NCBI GenBank assembly: GCA_028281885.1
Contig: JANQJA010000002.1
Span: 1 to 64,000, forward strand
Direction of reading: 5' to 3'
Length of the DNA: 64,000 nucleotides
DNA from: Pseudomonadales bacterium
GTDB lineage: Bacteria; Pseudomonadota; Gammaproteobacteria; Pseudomonadales; Azotimanducaceae
The notes below the pieces were generated by a model. That model saw only the letters and a list, made by a program, of their open reading frames with translations. It did no database searches and was not told where the DNA came from. The translations under genes and the position numbers were made by a program. Shown piece by piece: positions 39,795 through 50,396 of this stretch. Every line of letters begins with the position of its first letter. Position 1 is the stretch's first letter.

Positions 39795-41729
39795 TCATGA
39801 TCGACTGGCATCGTCGATTGGCTGGTGCGACAGCCATTGGCGGACATTATCGTCCAGTTTGCGCCTGGTGCTCGCATCAACACCTCGTGGGTCAAACCGC
39901 AGGCGGTTGTGGATGGCAAGTAGCGGAGCCAGTTCGGTTCGGCGGATGCGCTGAATCCAGTTTTCGAAGGGTTCGCTGGTCTGGCGAGAGAAGCCCGCAT
40001 CGGAAAGATACTGCTCGATCAGAAAGAAGGGCGAGTCCCGGCCCGGGAAATCTTCGTTCTTCTCATGTTCCGGTGTCCCTCGATTGAGTCGTACCTGTTC
40101 ACTGGTTGCAATTCGCCAGATCAGGATGACCACGAGAATGGCCCCGATCACATAAAGCTCTGTCTCATAATCTTCCAGCTGCTGTTCGCTCCACCATAGC
40201 TGAACAACAAACAGTCCGTTTGCGAAGGCGTCGGCGACGGGTCGCAGTGGGTTGGCCTGCGAAGCCTCTTCATCCGCCCATACCTGTGGCGTGGTATCAA
40301 CGATGCGCCACTCGTCGTTGATCCAGGCAATCGCCCAGGCATGGGCGTGGCGTTTCCTGACAATGTACATATCAATGGCGTCGTTGTATTCCTGCACCGA
40401 ATAACCGACCGCATATCTTGCCGGGACTCCCAGTTGCCTGAGCGCGAGAACCGCGCCGCTGGCGAAATATTCGCAGTGACCCTTGTGGCCTTCGGTCAGG
40501 AAATGAATCAGCGGATCCTGGTGCGCCGGGATATCCTGATAGAGCGAGTAGCTGAATCCCTGAAACAGTTCATGGACCCGGGCCACAGGATCGGTCGTGT
40601 GTTCAGGAAGGAGTTGCGCCAGGGTGGGACCGTACTCCGGAGGGATGAACAGATCAGATCGGTCCGGCGGGCTGTTGAGCACCTGCTGACCTTGCCAGGC
40701 GATTTCAAAGCCGGGGCTGGGGATCAGGCCCAGCGCCTGGATTGAGCCGAAACGGGACTGTTTGATGTCGAGCGCGGGCAGATCGAAAATTTCGCTGGTG
40801 TTGGCCGGTATCGGGACCAGCGCCGTTTCGCGGTCGAATTCCAGATAGACGGTGGCACGATGTTCGCCGCGCGCCCTTGGCTGAAAGCGCCAGGTGAAGT
40901 CGTTGACGGGGGTGACCACCGAGAACTGAGGATTCAATACCAGCCAGTCGGTGCCGGAAGGGCTGTCATAGGTGGCCTCCTGCAGCAGTCCCGGTGATGG
41001 AGAACCCTGCATTGGCTTGACACGAAACTCAATCTCGTCTGACGTCTTCAGCCGGCCAATCGTGCCAATGGCAGATTTGGTCTTGAGCGGATTTGTGCGC
41101 GCCTCAATGAAGTTGGCTAGCCACCGTCTGGACTGTTCCTGCAACTCCAGGTGCGCACTTCGCAGGGTTTGATGAAACATCGTGCCGCCGAGAAACATTG
41201 TCAGCACAGCCAGTAGCCAGATACTGCCTCGATAACGCGCAGGACGAAGCTGAAAGAGGGCGCTGAAAATCAGCAGGGCAGCGACAGGCAAATACCAGGT
41301 CTCTCCCTGTCTCGTGGTGCCTGCGGCAACAATACAGAGCCCGAAGTAGACGTAGGCCATGTCCCAGCTCTGGGTCACGGCGTCCTGCTGGCGACGGAGC
41401 GAGTAGAAAATCACATCGAGCGGCATGCGCTCGGTGGTGCTGTAGGCCAGCACGGTGACCAGCGGAAAGAACAGGATTGGCAGCCACTGAATCAGCGTGG
41501 TAATGAAATGGTACTCGGTGCGGTTCATGAACAGAAACAACAACAGGCCGACCAGGCCGACGCCGGTCAGGTCGGCGACGCGATAAAAATCCTGGCGGGT
41601 CAGGGCCCATCTGCGGTCTGTGAAGAATCGCGCTTCCAGAATGAGCGCGATGGGAAGGGCAAAGATCAGCAGGTCGGCCTTGTATCCCCAGAACAGGATG
41701 GATGCAAACTGAAGATATCGAAGCTTCAT
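39795..41729 (-). CDS. tgpA: TgpA-like transglutaminase membrane protein (DUF3488)
   Basis: A 644-residue inner membrane protein. About six N-terminal helices (1-200, DUF3488) precede a periplasmic transglutaminase-like domain whose triad is visible: Cys in GHCEYFASGAVLALRQLGVPARY, His in KRHAHAWAIAW and Asp in EWRIVDTTP. One further helix (YVIGAILVVILIWRI) leads to a cytoplasmic tail. TgpA is essential in Pseudomonas; its substrate is unknown. It is the last gene of the moxR-DUF58-tgpA operon, overlapping DUF58 by 4 bases. Confidence 0.9.
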   Translation of the reverse strand: MKLRYLQFASILFWGYKADLLIFALPIALILEARFFTDRRWALTRQDFYRVADLTGVGLVGLLLFLFMNRTEYHFITTLIQWLPILFFPLVTVLAYSTTERMPLDVIFYSLRRQQDAVTQSWDMAYVYFGLCIVAAGTTRQGETWYLPVAALLIFSALFQLRPARYRGSIWLLAVLTMFLGGTMFHQTLRSAHLELQEQSRRWLANFIEARTNPLKTKSAIGTIGRLKTSDEIEFRVKPMQGSPSPGLLQEATYDSPSGTDWLVLNPQFSVVTPVNDFTWRFQPRARGEHRATVYLEFDRETALVPIPANTSEIFDLPALDIKQSRFGSIQALGLIPSPGFEIAWQGQQVLNSPPDRSDLFIPPEYGPTLAQLLPEHTTDPVARVHELFQGFSYSLYQDIPAHQDPLIHFLTEGHKGHCEYFASGAVLALRQLGVPARYAVGYSVQEYNDAIDMYIVRKRHAHAWAIAWINDEWRIVDTTPQVWADEEASQANPLRPVADAFANGLFVVQLWWSEQQLEDYETELYVIGAILVVILIWRIATSEQVRLNRGTPEHEKNEDFPGRDSPFFLIEQYLSDAGFSRQTSEPFENWIQRIRRTELAPLLAIHNRLRFDPRGVDASTRRKLDDNVRQWLSHQPIDDASRS

Positions 41730-43051
41730 AGCTTGGCGACCTCCCGTTCCATGTCCCTGGCATCTAGCACGTGAATGGCGGGCGGTACGCTGATCTCGTC
41801 GGGGCGATCGGTAACGACAATCACTTCGAGCGCGACGCCACTATTCCTGATGCTGGCAATCATTGCCTCGCGGCTGGCATCCATGTCTGTCAGCAGAATA
41901 ATGCAGCCGCTCAGTTCGCTGCCGTGACGGAGGGTGGCGGCGGTCAGCGCTTCAATCGAATTTGCCGATGCCTCCAGGCAGGCCAGCGCTTCAAGCTGGC
42001 GATTGACACTCATTGCGCCATGTCCTGAGCTGAGTACCTCGGCAGACTCTGAGAAGTAAATCAGATCGAGCATGGCATCGCTCTGGGTTTCGTTCAGGAT
42101 GAGGCTTGCCGCCAATGAAATGGCGGCTTCAAGGACCGGTGGCTGCTCGGTTTCCGTTTCCAGCAACAACGCCTGACGAATCAGGTATTCCTCCCGGTAT
42201 TCCTTGACCACTGGTTTGTTGCGTTTGGCGGAACTGGCCCAGTGAATCTTGCGCAGAGAGTCGCCTTCCCGATAGTCGCGCAGCGACACGAATTCGTCGG
42301 ACTCGCCGATCGACCAGGTCGAGTCCACTCCGCCTGGCTGGAAGTGACGGCTGCCGGGGAGTCTGAACCTTGCCGACAGTTGATATCGCCGGGGCAGTGC
42401 GATCAGTTGTTCACTGTTGTCGAAACTTACGATGCCATGAGTCAGACCCATCGGGTCGGGGTGCAGGACCTGGGTGGCACGAAAGGTGACAATGCCTCGG
42501 CGCAGGGGTGTCGCTTCTACCGCCGCCATCACTCGGGCGTGGATGCCGATGTCCGGCAGATCGCAGGGCTCTGTTCTGATGCCCGTTTTCAGTCGCAGCA
42601 ACCACATGAAACGGTGAAAGCCGATGGATCGATCGTAGGCGTTTCGGGTCTCTTCACCCGGTTCCTGGTGGCTGATGTATTCAGCCAGTGAAGGAACTCG
42701 AGTTGCTGGTTGGTCAACGAGGCGCAGGTCCTGTTCCACGCGATCGCCAAGATTGATGACTTCGACATGATAGGTGAATGGCTCTCCGGCGGTCGCAAAT
42801 TGGGGTAGCTGTCTCCTAACGGCTACCCTGGGGCGCGTAAAGTAAAGAAACAGCCGCGAACCGAGTATTAGCACCACCAGCAGCGCAAACAGCTGATAGA
42901 CCAGGTTCAGGTCAGTATCGATGCCAAGCGCCAGGCAGACGATGGTACCGGTTTGTAACAGGCGGCCGCGGTCGGTGACCTGGCGCCGCCTCGGGCGTCG
43001 GCGGATGCCTGCCATTCTGGCATAGACAGGAAAGATGAACGCTTTGAACAC
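41726..43051 (-). CDS. DUF58 domain-containing protein
   Basis: A 441-residue protein with two N-terminal membrane helices (about 31-70), a beta-rich region, and the DUF58 hallmark EFVSLRDYREGDSLRKIHWASSAKRNKPVVKEY near residue 250. The C-terminal part is VWA-like with a MIDAS-like LLTDMDAS. DUF58 proteins work with MoxR ATPases, and both neighbours fit. The start is GTG. It follows moxR by 11 bases and overlaps tgpA. Confidence 0.88.
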   Translation of the reverse strand: MFKAFIFPVYARMAGIRRRPRRRQVTDRGRLLQTGTIVCLALGIDTDLNLVYQLFALLVVLILGSRLFLYFTRPRVAVRRQLPQFATAGEPFTYHVEVINLGDRVEQDLRLVDQPATRVPSLAEYISHQEPGEETRNAYDRSIGFHRFMWLLRLKTGIRTEPCDLPDIGIHARVMAAVEATPLRRGIVTFRATQVLHPDPMGLTHGIVSFDNSEQLIALPRRYQLSARFRLPGSRHFQPGGVDSTWSIGESDEFVSLRDYREGDSLRKIHWASSAKRNKPVVKEYREEYLIRQALLLETETEQPPVLEAAISLAASLILNETQSDAMLDLIYFSESAEVLSSGHGAMSVNRQLEALACLEASANSIEALTAATLRHGSELSGCIILLTDMDASREAMIASIRNSGVALEVIVVTDRPDEISVPPAIHVLDARDMEREVAKL

Positions 43052-43062
43052 TGGTCGACCTG

Positions 43063-44025
43063 TTAAACCGGCACGTCGACTTCGGTCACGATATCTCTGA
43101 CAATCTTGCGTGCATCTGATCCGGCATAGCGGGCATCCGGATCCAGTGACAGTCGATGAGCGATGGTTGGCACCGCGAGTTCCTGAATGACGGCGGGTGT
43201 CACAAAATTGTTACCCTCGATCAGGGACAGCGCCTGCGCGCATTTCATCAAGGTGATGCCGGCGCGTGGGCTCGCGCCCATCTGGATACCCGGGTGATGT
43301 CGGGTTGCTGCGACGAGATCGACGATGTAGCCCTTGGTTTCCTGGGACATTGCAACCTGACTGGCGGCCCGCCTGACTGTCCTGACTTCATCGAGTGAAA
43401 TGCAGGCTTCGATCGCCAACAGCGGATGCGATTCGCGTTGCGAGTCGAGGATTTCCAGTTCGTCTTCGCGTGATACGTAGCCGAGTTCAAAGCGCATCGC
43501 GAAGCGGTCCATCTGTGCTTCTGGCAGCGGGTAGGTACCGTGAAACTCGATCGGGTTCTGGGTTGCGATGACAAAAAACAGTTCATCCATCGGGTGGCCT
43601 TCGCCTTCGATACTCACCTGGTTTTCCGCCATTGCTTCCAGCAGTGCGGATTGAGTGCGTGGCGATGCACGGTTGATTTCGTCGGCGAGCAATATCTGGG
43701 TAAAAATCGGGCCAGGCCTGAATCTGAACTGTTGTTGCTGTTGATCGAAGATCGAAACGCCCAGGATGTCTGTGGGCAGCAGATCAGGGGTGAACTGCAC
43801 CCGCTTGAAGGTAGCGCTGATTGAGGCGGCAAGTGACTTGGCGAGCGTGGTCTTGCCAGTACCCGGTACATCTTCCAGTAGCACGTGCCCGCCCGCAAAG
43901 AAGGCTGTGAGTAGCCAGCGAATACTGTCATTGTTGCATCGCATGACTGCCTCAATATTCCGCCGCAGTTTGCCGATGGCTTCCTGCGCCGGGGCGATCA
44001 GTGGTTGCGGCTGCGATGCGTTCAA
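43063..44025 (-). CDS. MoxR family AAA+ ATPase
   Basis: A 320-residue AAA+ chaperone-like ATPase. Walker A is EDVPGTGKTTLAKSLA, Walker B is QILLADEINRASPRTQSALLEAMAE, sensor 1 is FFVIATQNPIEFHGTYPLPEAQMDRF, and the C-terminal lid carries GASPRAGITLMKCAQALS. The start is a TTG with GAGGA eight bases before it. First gene of the MoxR-DUF58-TgpA operon, and divergent from the ECF sigma gene. Confidence 0.93.
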   Translation of the reverse strand: MNASQPQPLIAPAQEAIGKLRRNIEAVMRCNNDSIRWLLTAFFAGGHVLLEDVPGTGKTTLAKSLAASISATFKRVQFTPDLLPTDILGVSIFDQQQQQFRFRPGPIFTQILLADEINRASPRTQSALLEAMAENQVSIEGEGHPMDELFFVIATQNPIEFHGTYPLPEAQMDRFAMRFELGYVSREDELEILDSQRESHPLLAIEACISLDEVRTVRRAASQVAMSQETKGYIVDLVAATRHHPGIQMGASPRAGITLMKCAQALSLIEGNNFVTPAVIQELAVPTIAHRLSLDPDARYAGSDARKIVRDIVTEVDVPV

Positions 44026-44062
44026 AACCTTATTCCTCGTTATTTGTGTTGATAACTCCGAG

Positions 44063-44088
44063 TGATCCGGATGGCACGGGACGGCGTA
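44063..44088 (+). promoter_or_regulatory. Probable autoregulated ECF (RpoE-ChrR type) promoter
   Basis: TGATCC (44063-44068), 16-base spacer, CGTA (44085-44088). TGATCC with a CGTA-type -10 is the element I recall for RpoE/ChrR (ECF11) promoters, including the autoregulated rpoE promoter of Rhodobacter. It lies about 80 bases upstream of the sigma start codon at 44170. Confidence 0.5.
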
Positions 44089-44169
44089 CCTTTCGTGTTC
44101 AGATGAGCAAGCCGGGATTGCTGTATGATCACAGCCAAGCCAAACAGCGTCAACGACAGCAGGGTGGTC

Positions 44170-44742
44170 ATGCTAGCGGAGGGCAGCCCGGACGATTGGA
44201 GCGACTTGCTGGTTAAGGTGGGTGAGCATCAGGACCGGGCAGCATTTGCCAGGCTTTTTTCCCATTTTGCCCCGCTGGTTAAGGGATTCCTGTTGAGAGG
44301 ATCCAACCTGATACCTGAACAGGCGGAAGAACTCGTTCAGGAAACCATGATCAAAGTATGGAACAAGGCGGGCAGTTTTAACCGCCAGAAGTCTTCCGCC
44401 AGTACCTGGATCTATACCATTGCCCGTAATACCCGGATCGACTGGCTGCGTCGCGAGGCCCGCTCGCGTGTCGATATCGAGGCGGACGACCTCTACGATA
44501 CCGGCGAGGATAATCCATCCTACTCATCGCTCATAAAGGTACGGGACACTGAAAATATTCGAGCTCATATTGGTGACCTGCCTCAGGAGCAACTCGATGT
44601 GGTGACCAAGGTGTATTACGAGGGTAAATCCCACAGCGAAGTCTCCAGCGAACTCGGTTTGCCGCTTGGTACGGTGAAGTCCAGGATCAGACTGGCTTTG
44701 AAGAAAATGAATGTGACGCTGGCAAAAGAGGCGGAAGGTTAA
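44170..44742 (+). CDS. rpoE: ECF sigma factor of the RpoE-ChrR (ECF11) type
   Basis: A 190-residue sigma factor. Region 2 reads FARLFSHFAPLVKGFLLRGSNLIPEQAEELVQETMIKVWNKAGSFNRQKSSASTWIYTIARNTRIDWLRR, and region 4 reads LPQEQLDVVTKVYYEGKSHSEVSSELGLPLGTVKSRIRLALKKM. The set is typical of singlet-oxygen-responding RpoE. ATG 44170 has AGGG five bases before it; an in-frame ATG at 44125 lacks a ribosome site. The chrR anti-sigma gene follows by six bases, which confirms the type. Expected targets are photo-oxidative stress genes such as photolyase and cyclopropane-fatty-acid synthase genes, none of which are in the window. Confidence 0.92.
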   Translation: MLAEGSPDDWSDLLVKVGEHQDRAAFARLFSHFAPLVKGFLLRGSNLIPEQAEELVQETMIKVWNKAGSFNRQKSSASTWIYTIARNTRIDWLRREARSRVDIEADDLYDTGEDNPSYSSLIKVRDTENIRAHIGDLPQEQLDVVTKVYYEGKSHSEVSSELGLPLGTVKSRIRLALKKMNVTLAKEAEG

Positions 44743-44748
44743 AGGTCA

Positions 44749-45402
44749 ATGGTCAGCAAACATCCCAACATTGACTTGTTGAGCGAATATGCGACGGGTG
44801 GTCTGACGCCGGCGCAGAATGCGACGATCTCAGCGCACCTTCACTATTGTGCCAGGTGTCGTGACCATGTTCGCTCCCTGGAAGAGATCGGCGGCTGGAT
44901 GGTTGAGCACTCGGAAAAGGAACCGGTGTCAGACAATCTGCTGGATGCGGTTTTGGCGAGAATTGATGCGTCGGCGGCATGTCCCACGGAAACAGAACCG
45001 GTGGCTCCGGATCTCGCCATGCTACCCCGGTCAGTGCAGAAGCTGGTGCCCGGTGGCCGGGCAGATTGGCGTCCCTTGATCTCTTCGCTTGAAGTAGCAC
45101 AGATACCCTGCGGGGAAACCCGGTTTGAGCTGTCACTTCACCGAATCAAGGCAGGTGGCAGATCGTTCCAACATGATCACAAGGGACTCGAAATTACTGT
45201 TGTTCTGCGTGGCAGTTTCTCTGATGGCGACGGTGTCTATCAGGAGGGCGACTTCATCGTACGCGAACCCGGTGACGTGCACATGCCCATCGCCACCCAA
45301 AATGAAGAATGCGTTTGTCTCAGTGCCTGTGAAGCACCGATCCGGCTGACCGGCATGCTGACCCGCGTGTTAAACCCGTTTCTCGGCTTTAACCCTGCCT
45401 GA
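44749..45402 (+). CDS. chrR: ChrR-family anti-sigma factor
   Basis: A 217-residue zinc-dependent anti-sigma factor that holds RpoE inactive until singlet oxygen is sensed. The anti-sigma domain (1-80) has His5 and the motif H30-x3-C34-x2-C37 (HLHYCARC). The C-terminal cupin (about 105-200) has the metal site FQHDHKGLE with a later His in GDVHMP. Both zinc sites therefore look complete. AAGG precedes the ATG. The gene overlaps nothing; its stop is four bases from the end of the convergent transporter operon. Confidence 0.93.
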   Translation: MVSKHPNIDLLSEYATGGLTPAQNATISAHLHYCARCRDHVRSLEEIGGWMVEHSEKEPVSDNLLDAVLARIDASAACPTETEPVAPDLAMLPRSVQKLVPGGRADWRPLISSLEVAQIPCGETRFELSLHRIKAGGRSFQHDHKGLEITVVLRGSFSDGDGVYQEGDFIVREPGDVHMPIATQNEECVCLSACEAPIRLTGMLTRVLNPFLGFNPA

Positions 45403-45406
45403 GTTT

Positions 45407-46384
45407 TTACGACTCGAATTCCAGATGACAGGAAACGTCGTGCGTTTCCGACACTTCGCGAAGCGAAGGCGGTTTGTGCCTGCATTGATCCATCACCCTG
45501 GGGCATCTTGGATGAAAGGAGCACCCCGCAGGCGGATTGATCGGTGACGGTACGTCACCCCTGATAATCTGATGATCAACTCGGCGATGGGGGTCGGGGA
45601 TGGGTATCGAAGAGATTAGCGATGTGGTGTATGGATGTTTCGGGTGACGATAGATGTCATGTCCATCCCCCGATTCGACTATCTTGCCCAGGTACATGAT
45701 TGCGATCCGGTCGGAGACATGTTTTACGACGGCGAGGTCATGTGCAATGAACAGGTAGGAAAGATTGAATTCCCGTTGCAGACTCACGAGCAGGTTCAAT
45801 ATCTGACTCTGAATCGATACATCCAGCGCTGACACGGGTTCGTCGCAGATCACCAGCTTCGGATTGAGAGCGATTGACCTGGCGATACCAATTCGCTGTC
45901 GTTGACCGCCGGAAAATTCGAACGGGTATCGGGACATCGAACGCGATGGCAGCCCGACGATATCGAGCAATTCGAGTACCCTTTTCTTCCGAGCCGCGCG
46001 ATCACCGATGTTGTGAATGATGAGTGGCTCTTCGAGGATGTCGCCGACCGTATGGCGGCTGTTCAGTGATTCCATCGGGTCCTGAAAGATCATCTGGATA
46101 TCGCGCCGGTAGGGAAGCAGGTCCCGTTGTCCCAGTTTCGAAATCTCGTTGCCTTCGAATTCGATGCTGCCGCTGGTCGGTCGGTACAGGCGGGTGATAC
46201 AACGCCCGAGCGTCGACTTGCCGCAGCCTGATTCTCCCACCAGACCCAGTGTCTCGCCGGGTTGTATGTCGAACGAAACATTGTCCACCGCGCGGTTGAA
46301 ACGACTCGCTCGCAGCAAAACTCCTTCCCGTACTGGAAAGTGCATCGACAGGTCCCTGACTCGCAGCAGCGGCGTTGCGCTCAT
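45407..46384 (-). CDS. Peptide ABC transporter ATP-binding protein (OppF/DppF type)
   Basis: A 325-residue ATPase. Walker A is [15 protein letters not shown], the signature motif is [17 protein letters not shown] and Walker B is [13 protein letters not shown]. The C-terminal oligopeptide domain contains [15 protein letters not shown] and CSFHPRCP. The start is set at 46384, where the ATG overlaps the preceding gene's TGA; an ATG at 46405 is also in frame. It is the last gene of the transporter operon. In E. coli YejF both ATPases are fused; here they are separate. Confidence 0.93.
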   Translation of the reverse strand: MSATPLLRVRDLSMHFPVREGVLLRASRFNRAVDNVSFDIQPGETLGLVGESGCGKSTLGRCITRLYRPTSGSIEFEGNEISKLGQRDLLPYRRDIQMIFQDPMESLNSRHTVGDILEEPLIIHNIGDRAARKKRVLELLDIVGLPSRSMSRYPFEFSGGQRQRIGIARSIALNPKLVICDEPVSALDVSIQSQILNLLVSLQREFNLSYLFIAHDLAVVKHVSDRIAIMYLGKIVESGDGHDIYRHPKHPYTTSLISSIPIPDPHRRVDHQIIRGDVPSPINPPAGCSFHPRCPRVMDQCRHKPPSLREVSETHDVSCHLEFES

Positions 46385-47358
46385 ATCTCTTCCCAGCGGT
46401 AGCAAGCGACGCGGTGTTCCTCGTCAATCCGTTCGGTTGTCGGCGAGTCTTCCTCGCAGTAGGACTTCACGTGAGGGCAGCGATTCGCAAATCGGCAGCC
46501 TGTCGGCAGGTCCATCAGACCGGGTACCATGCCTTCAATCACACTGAGCCTTGATTTGGGCGGAGTATCCAGTGTCGGAATCGATGCCAGCAAACCTTTT
46601 GTATAAGGATGCTTCGGTTCGTCGAACAGCTGTTTCACGGTGCCCGCTTCGACAACCTTGCCCGCGTACATGACCACGACCCGATCGCAGGTTTCGGCGA
46701 TGACGCCAAGATCATGAGTGATGAGCATCACGGCCATGGCCAGCTCATGTTGCAGCTGCCGGATCAGTTCAAGAATCTGCGCCTGAATCGTCACGTCGAG
46801 CGCCGTTGTCGGCTCGTCGGCGATCAACAGTGAAGGCTTGCAGGCCAGCGCCATCGCAATGACCACTCGCTGACGCATTCCCCCCGAAAGCTGATGAGGG
46901 TATTCCCCCATCCTGACTTCGGGCGATGGGATGCCGACCTGATTCAGAATCGTGATCGCCTCCGCCATCGCCTCGGCGGTAGAAAGTGGCTTGTGAAGCA
47001 GCAGCACCTCGGTCAGCTGTCGGCCGATGGTGTGCACCGGATTGAGTGCGGTCATCGGTTCCTGGAACACCATGCCGATCTGGTTGCCGCGAATACTTTC
47101 CATTTCCGGAATCGTCAGCCGGGCAAGATCCCTGCCCTCGAACAGCAGGCTGCCGCCAGCAATCTGCCCGGCGGGCTGGGGCAATAGACGCATGATCGAA
47201 AGTGCCGTAACACTCTTGCCGCAGCCTGATTCGCCAACGATGCCGAGGGTTTCGCCCGGTCTGACCGAGAAACTGACGCCGTCGACAGCGCGTACGCGCC
47301 CTTCGTCGGTATCAAACTCGGTGACAAGGCTGTCGACCTCAAGCAGCGCTTCTTTCAC
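46381..47358 (-). CDS. Peptide ABC transporter ATP-binding protein (OppD/DppD type)
   Basis: A 325-residue ATPase. Walker A is [18 protein letters not shown], the Q-loop is [13 protein letters not shown], the signature motif is [16 protein letters not shown] and Walker B is [12 protein letters not shown]. The C-terminal zinc-finger-like domain reads [20 protein letters not shown]. It pairs with the second ATPase to drive the two permeases. Start and stop both overlap the neighbours by 4 bases. Confidence 0.93.
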   Translation of the reverse strand: MKEALLEVDSLVTEFDTDEGRVRAVDGVSFSVRPGETLGIVGESGCGKSVTALSIMRLLPQPAGQIAGGSLLFEGRDLARLTIPEMESIRGNQIGMVFQEPMTALNPVHTIGRQLTEVLLLHKPLSTAEAMAEAITILNQVGIPSPEVRMGEYPHQLSGGMRQRVVIAMALACKPSLLIADEPTTALDVTIQAQILELIRQLQHELAMAVMLITHDLGVIAETCDRVVVMYAGKVVEAGTVKQLFDEPKHPYTKGLLASIPTLDTPPKSRLSVIEGMVPGLMDLPTGCRFANRCPHVKSYCEEDSPTTERIDEEHRVACYRWEEI

Positions 47359-49313
47359 GGATCGGATTTGAACTGGTCGAATACTTGGAGCTGCGGCTCG
47401 AAGACCTGGTCGGATGACATGGCGTCTCTGGTTTGCTGTTTGAGGTCTGTATCGATCCAGTGCACGAAATACTGTCCAGCGCTTGACGAATGCCTGTGGT
47501 TAAAGAACTCGGGATATCGTACCCAGCGCCAGTGTCCCAGCCGGTAGAAGGGTTGGAAGAATCCGGGTACCCAGGAGGCGTGGTCGTGATGCAGCTGGGT
47601 CATTCGGTGGGCAAGATCGATCATCTCCCGTTTGTTCGAGGACGCTCGATAAGCATCGATCATCTGGTCCATCTCGTAAATCGCGAGCATCTCCATATTG
47701 TTGGTCTGCGTCTTGACCTGCCGCTCCGGATTGACGCTGCCATCGTCCAGGAAAGCATCGTCGTAGGCGTTATCGGAGTGATAGGTTTCCCAGAACCGCG
47801 GATACATCTCCAGTGACACGGAGAGCGCCGAAAACTGCATATCATGTTTCTTTTCCTGAACCTTTTTCCAGGCGGCCGTGCCGTCGAGCACTTCCAGTCG
47901 TAGCTCGAGACCGGCCTTGGCCGCTTCTTCCTTGAGGATCGTCAGCACATCCTTGAGTGATTCGTATCCCGTTGTCAGGGTAAACGACAGCCGCTGGCCC
48001 TGGTCGTTGGTCAGAATCCCGTCCGGACCGCGTTCCTGGAACCCCGCTCGGGCGAAGGCGGCGAGTGCCTCATCAATATCGAATGTGCGTGCCTTGAGTA
48101 TTGGGTGGCTAAATTCGCCATAGCCGTCAGAAGATGTCTGCAGGCGCGCAAAATCGCCGCGGAAAAACCTGTCGATGACCAGTTCCCAGTTGGTTGCATG
48201 GTGAATACCGACGCGTACATCGAGGTTGTCCAGGTGTGGTTTTGACGTGTTGATCCAGAGTCCGTAAGTCGGACGGGGACGCTGATTGTAAAACACCGAC
48301 TTGTGGATATAGCCGTTTTGAACATCAGGATCGTCGTCTGGCAGCTTCTCATACCAGTATTCGGCCAGATTCAGTCCAAACTGGTCGATATCTCCGCGCC
48401 GAAACGCCTCGAACACCTTGGGTGTTTCCCGAATCACTGTCATCTGAATCCGGTCTGCGTTGTAACGATTGCGCCAGAATTTGTTGTCCCTGGCCCACCA
48501 GTCCTTCAGCCGGGTGAGTGCAATTGAACGACCTTTTCTGATGTCCTCGTCGCGAACGACGTAGGGGCCCGTGGTAGGAGCAAATCGCCACTGGTAGCGT
48601 TCGACGTAGTCGTCTCCCAGTTCCTTGAAGAAGTGCTGCGGCAAGCCACGTAAACCAAGGACCCGGGAGTCCATATCGGGCTTTGCCTCGGGAATGGTGA
48701 TTGAGAAGGTGTGTTCGTCAAACTTCGTAATGTTGGTGTATTGGGTGCCATACCAATTGTTGTACCACGGTGCGACGATGTAGTCGGACTGGTAGAAGAA
48801 GAACATGAACATGAAATCGTCCGTCGTGACCGGAACGTCATCGGACCAGCGTGCTTCAGGATTCAGTTTGACGTAGATGGTCTTGTTTGCTTCGTCAACC
48901 GCCCAGGCTTTGGCTGTACCTGGGTGGAACTTGAAATCGTCGGGATGTCGATGCGCCAGTTGCAGCGTCGTGTAATCGAGGATCATTGGTCGAAAAGAGC
49001 CATTCGAGTCGGGCCCGACGGTGCGCAGTGTTCTTGGGAAATCCTGAAGCGAGCCGTACTGGGTGCCGCCTTTCTTCGCGTCCGGGGAACCGATATCCGG
49101 CAACTCTGAACCATCCTGCCAGACCAGGTCCGTTGGTAGATCAGCCAGGGTCTTGAAACTAAAGAAGTCCGGATGTGCCGCATAGTAGGCCTGCACTTCC
49201 GCAGTGTTGTCAGGAGCGGGTTCCTGGCTGCTTGCATCCTCACTGCTCCCGCCGCAGCCGGTCAGCAGACCGAAACACAGCAACAGAGTCAGAATTTGGT
49301 TCGGGGTTTTCAT
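47355..49313 (-). CDS. Peptide-binding lipoprotein (YejA/DppA-like, SBP family 5)
   Basis: A 652-residue extracellular solute-binding lipoprotein (lipobox LTGC, Cys20). Family 5 landmarks are [29 protein letters not shown] and the N-domain [29 protein letters not shown]. YejA-type proteins bind oligopeptides such as microcin C-like or formylated peptides; the exact ligand is unknown. The order here is permease, permease, binding protein, ATPase, ATPase. Confidence 0.9.
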   Translation of the reverse strand: MKTPNQILTLLLCFGLLTGCGGSSEDASSQEPAPDNTAEVQAYYAAHPDFFSFKTLADLPTDLVWQDGSELPDIGSPDAKKGGTQYGSLQDFPRTLRTVGPDSNGSFRPMILDYTTLQLAHRHPDDFKFHPGTAKAWAVDEANKTIYVKLNPEARWSDDVPVTTDDFMFMFFFYQSDYIVAPWYNNWYGTQYTNITKFDEHTFSITIPEAKPDMDSRVLGLRGLPQHFFKELGDDYVERYQWRFAPTTGPYVVRDEDIRKGRSIALTRLKDWWARDNKFWRNRYNADRIQMTVIRETPKVFEAFRRGDIDQFGLNLAEYWYEKLPDDDPDVQNGYIHKSVFYNQRPRPTYGLWINTSKPHLDNLDVRVGIHHATNWELVIDRFFRGDFARLQTSSDGYGEFSHPILKARTFDIDEALAAFARAGFQERGPDGILTNDQGQRLSFTLTTGYESLKDVLTILKEEAAKAGLELRLEVLDGTAAWKKVQEKKHDMQFSALSVSLEMYPRFWETYHSDNAYDDAFLDDGSVNPERQVKTQTNNMEMLAIYEMDQMIDAYRASSNKREMIDLAHRMTQLHHDHASWVPGFFQPFYRLGHWRWVRYPEFFNHRHSSSAGQYFVHWIDTDLKQQTRDAMSSDQVFEPQLQVFDQFKSDP

Positions 49314-49328
49314 ACAGACATCCTCAGC

Positions 49329-50396
49329 CTATCGGTACACGGTGAATTTCCTGGGATCGAAAGATTCCCGGATGGCTTCACCGATAAATGTAACGAGCGT
49401 TAACAGTATCACGAGGGTTCCGAAGGCCGCGGTCACGATCCAGGGCGCGGTACGCAGCGTCGCGGTGCCTTGCTTCAGCAGTTCACCCAGACTCGGGGTG
49501 GGTGGTGGCAGACCGAAGCCCAGAAAATCGAGCGCGGTGATCGAAGTAATGGCGGATACCATGGTAAACGGCATGAAGGTGACGAGCGTCGACAATACGT
49601 TCGGCAGAACGTGATGAAAGATGATGCGCGAGTTGGAGGCGCCGACCACCCGTGCGGAGGCGATGTAGTCCCGTGCCTTCTCCTTGTAAGTTTCGGTACG
49701 CATGTAGTAGGTCATGCCGGTCCAGCTGAACAACACCAGCACTGTTAGCAGGATGGCAATTCGCGTGGGAATGGAAAAGGTCGATGGAATGACGGAGAAA
49801 ACGATGATGACCATGTACAGGAACGGAATGTTGGACCAGATCTCGATCAGGCGTTGGAACAGCAGGTCGAAGATGCCGCCGAAGTAACCCATGGCGCAGC
49901 CAATCACAATGCCAATGCAATAGACCGCCACCATGAACGCGATCGAAAAGAACAGTGCGATGCGGGTGCCATAGAAGAGTCGCGCCAGGATGTCTCGGCT
50001 GGTGGTATCGGTCCCAAGATAGTGAGCATGTTCGAAACTGGGTGGCTCTGGTCTGAACACCTGTCCGGTCGTGTGATTCTCGTAGGGACCGTAGGGTACC
50101 AGTGGCATCAACACCCAATCGCTGCCGCCTTCCTGTTCGAAGCGGGCCTGAAGTTCCCGGTAGTTGGTTTCGTAACTGTAGTTCAGTCCGAAGTCGGTAC
50201 CGGGATGAAACTCGGTGTAGGTGGGAAAGTAGAGTTCTCCCTGGTAGCGGACCAACAGCGCCCGGTTGTTCACCAGGAGTTCGCCAAACAGACCGACAAT
50301 CAGCAGCCCGCAAAGGATCACGAAGCTGTAGTAACCACGCTTGATTGCCCGAAAGCGCTTTAGCTTCTTTTTCGTCTGTGGATTCAGCGACAGCAT
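49329..50396 (-). CDS. yejE: Peptide ABC transporter permease YejE
   Basis: A 355-residue permease with six helices. After the first helix comes a long periplasmic loop that contains NRALLVRYQGELYFPTYTE, a YejE trademark. The DppC-type core follows (YLGTDTTSRDILARLFYGTRIALFFSIAF), and the EAA loop is AREYI-like within ASARVVGASNSRIIFHHVLPN. It starts one base after yejB stops. Confidence 0.9.
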   Translation of the reverse strand: MLSLNPQTKKKLKRFRAIKRGYYSFVILCGLLIVGLFGELLVNNRALLVRYQGELYFPTYTEFHPGTDFGLNYSYETNYRELQARFEQEGGSDWVLMPLVPYGPYENHTTGQVFRPEPPSFEHAHYLGTDTTSRDILARLFYGTRIALFFSIAFMVAVYCIGIVIGCAMGYFGGIFDLLFQRLIEIWSNIPFLYMVIIVFSVIPSTFSIPTRIAILLTVLVLFSWTGMTYYMRTETYKEKARDYIASARVVGASNSRIIFHHVLPNVLSTLVTFMPFTMVSAITSITALDFLGFGLPPPTPSLGELLKQGTATLRTAPWIVTAAFGTLVILLTLVTFIGEAIRESFDPRKFTVYR

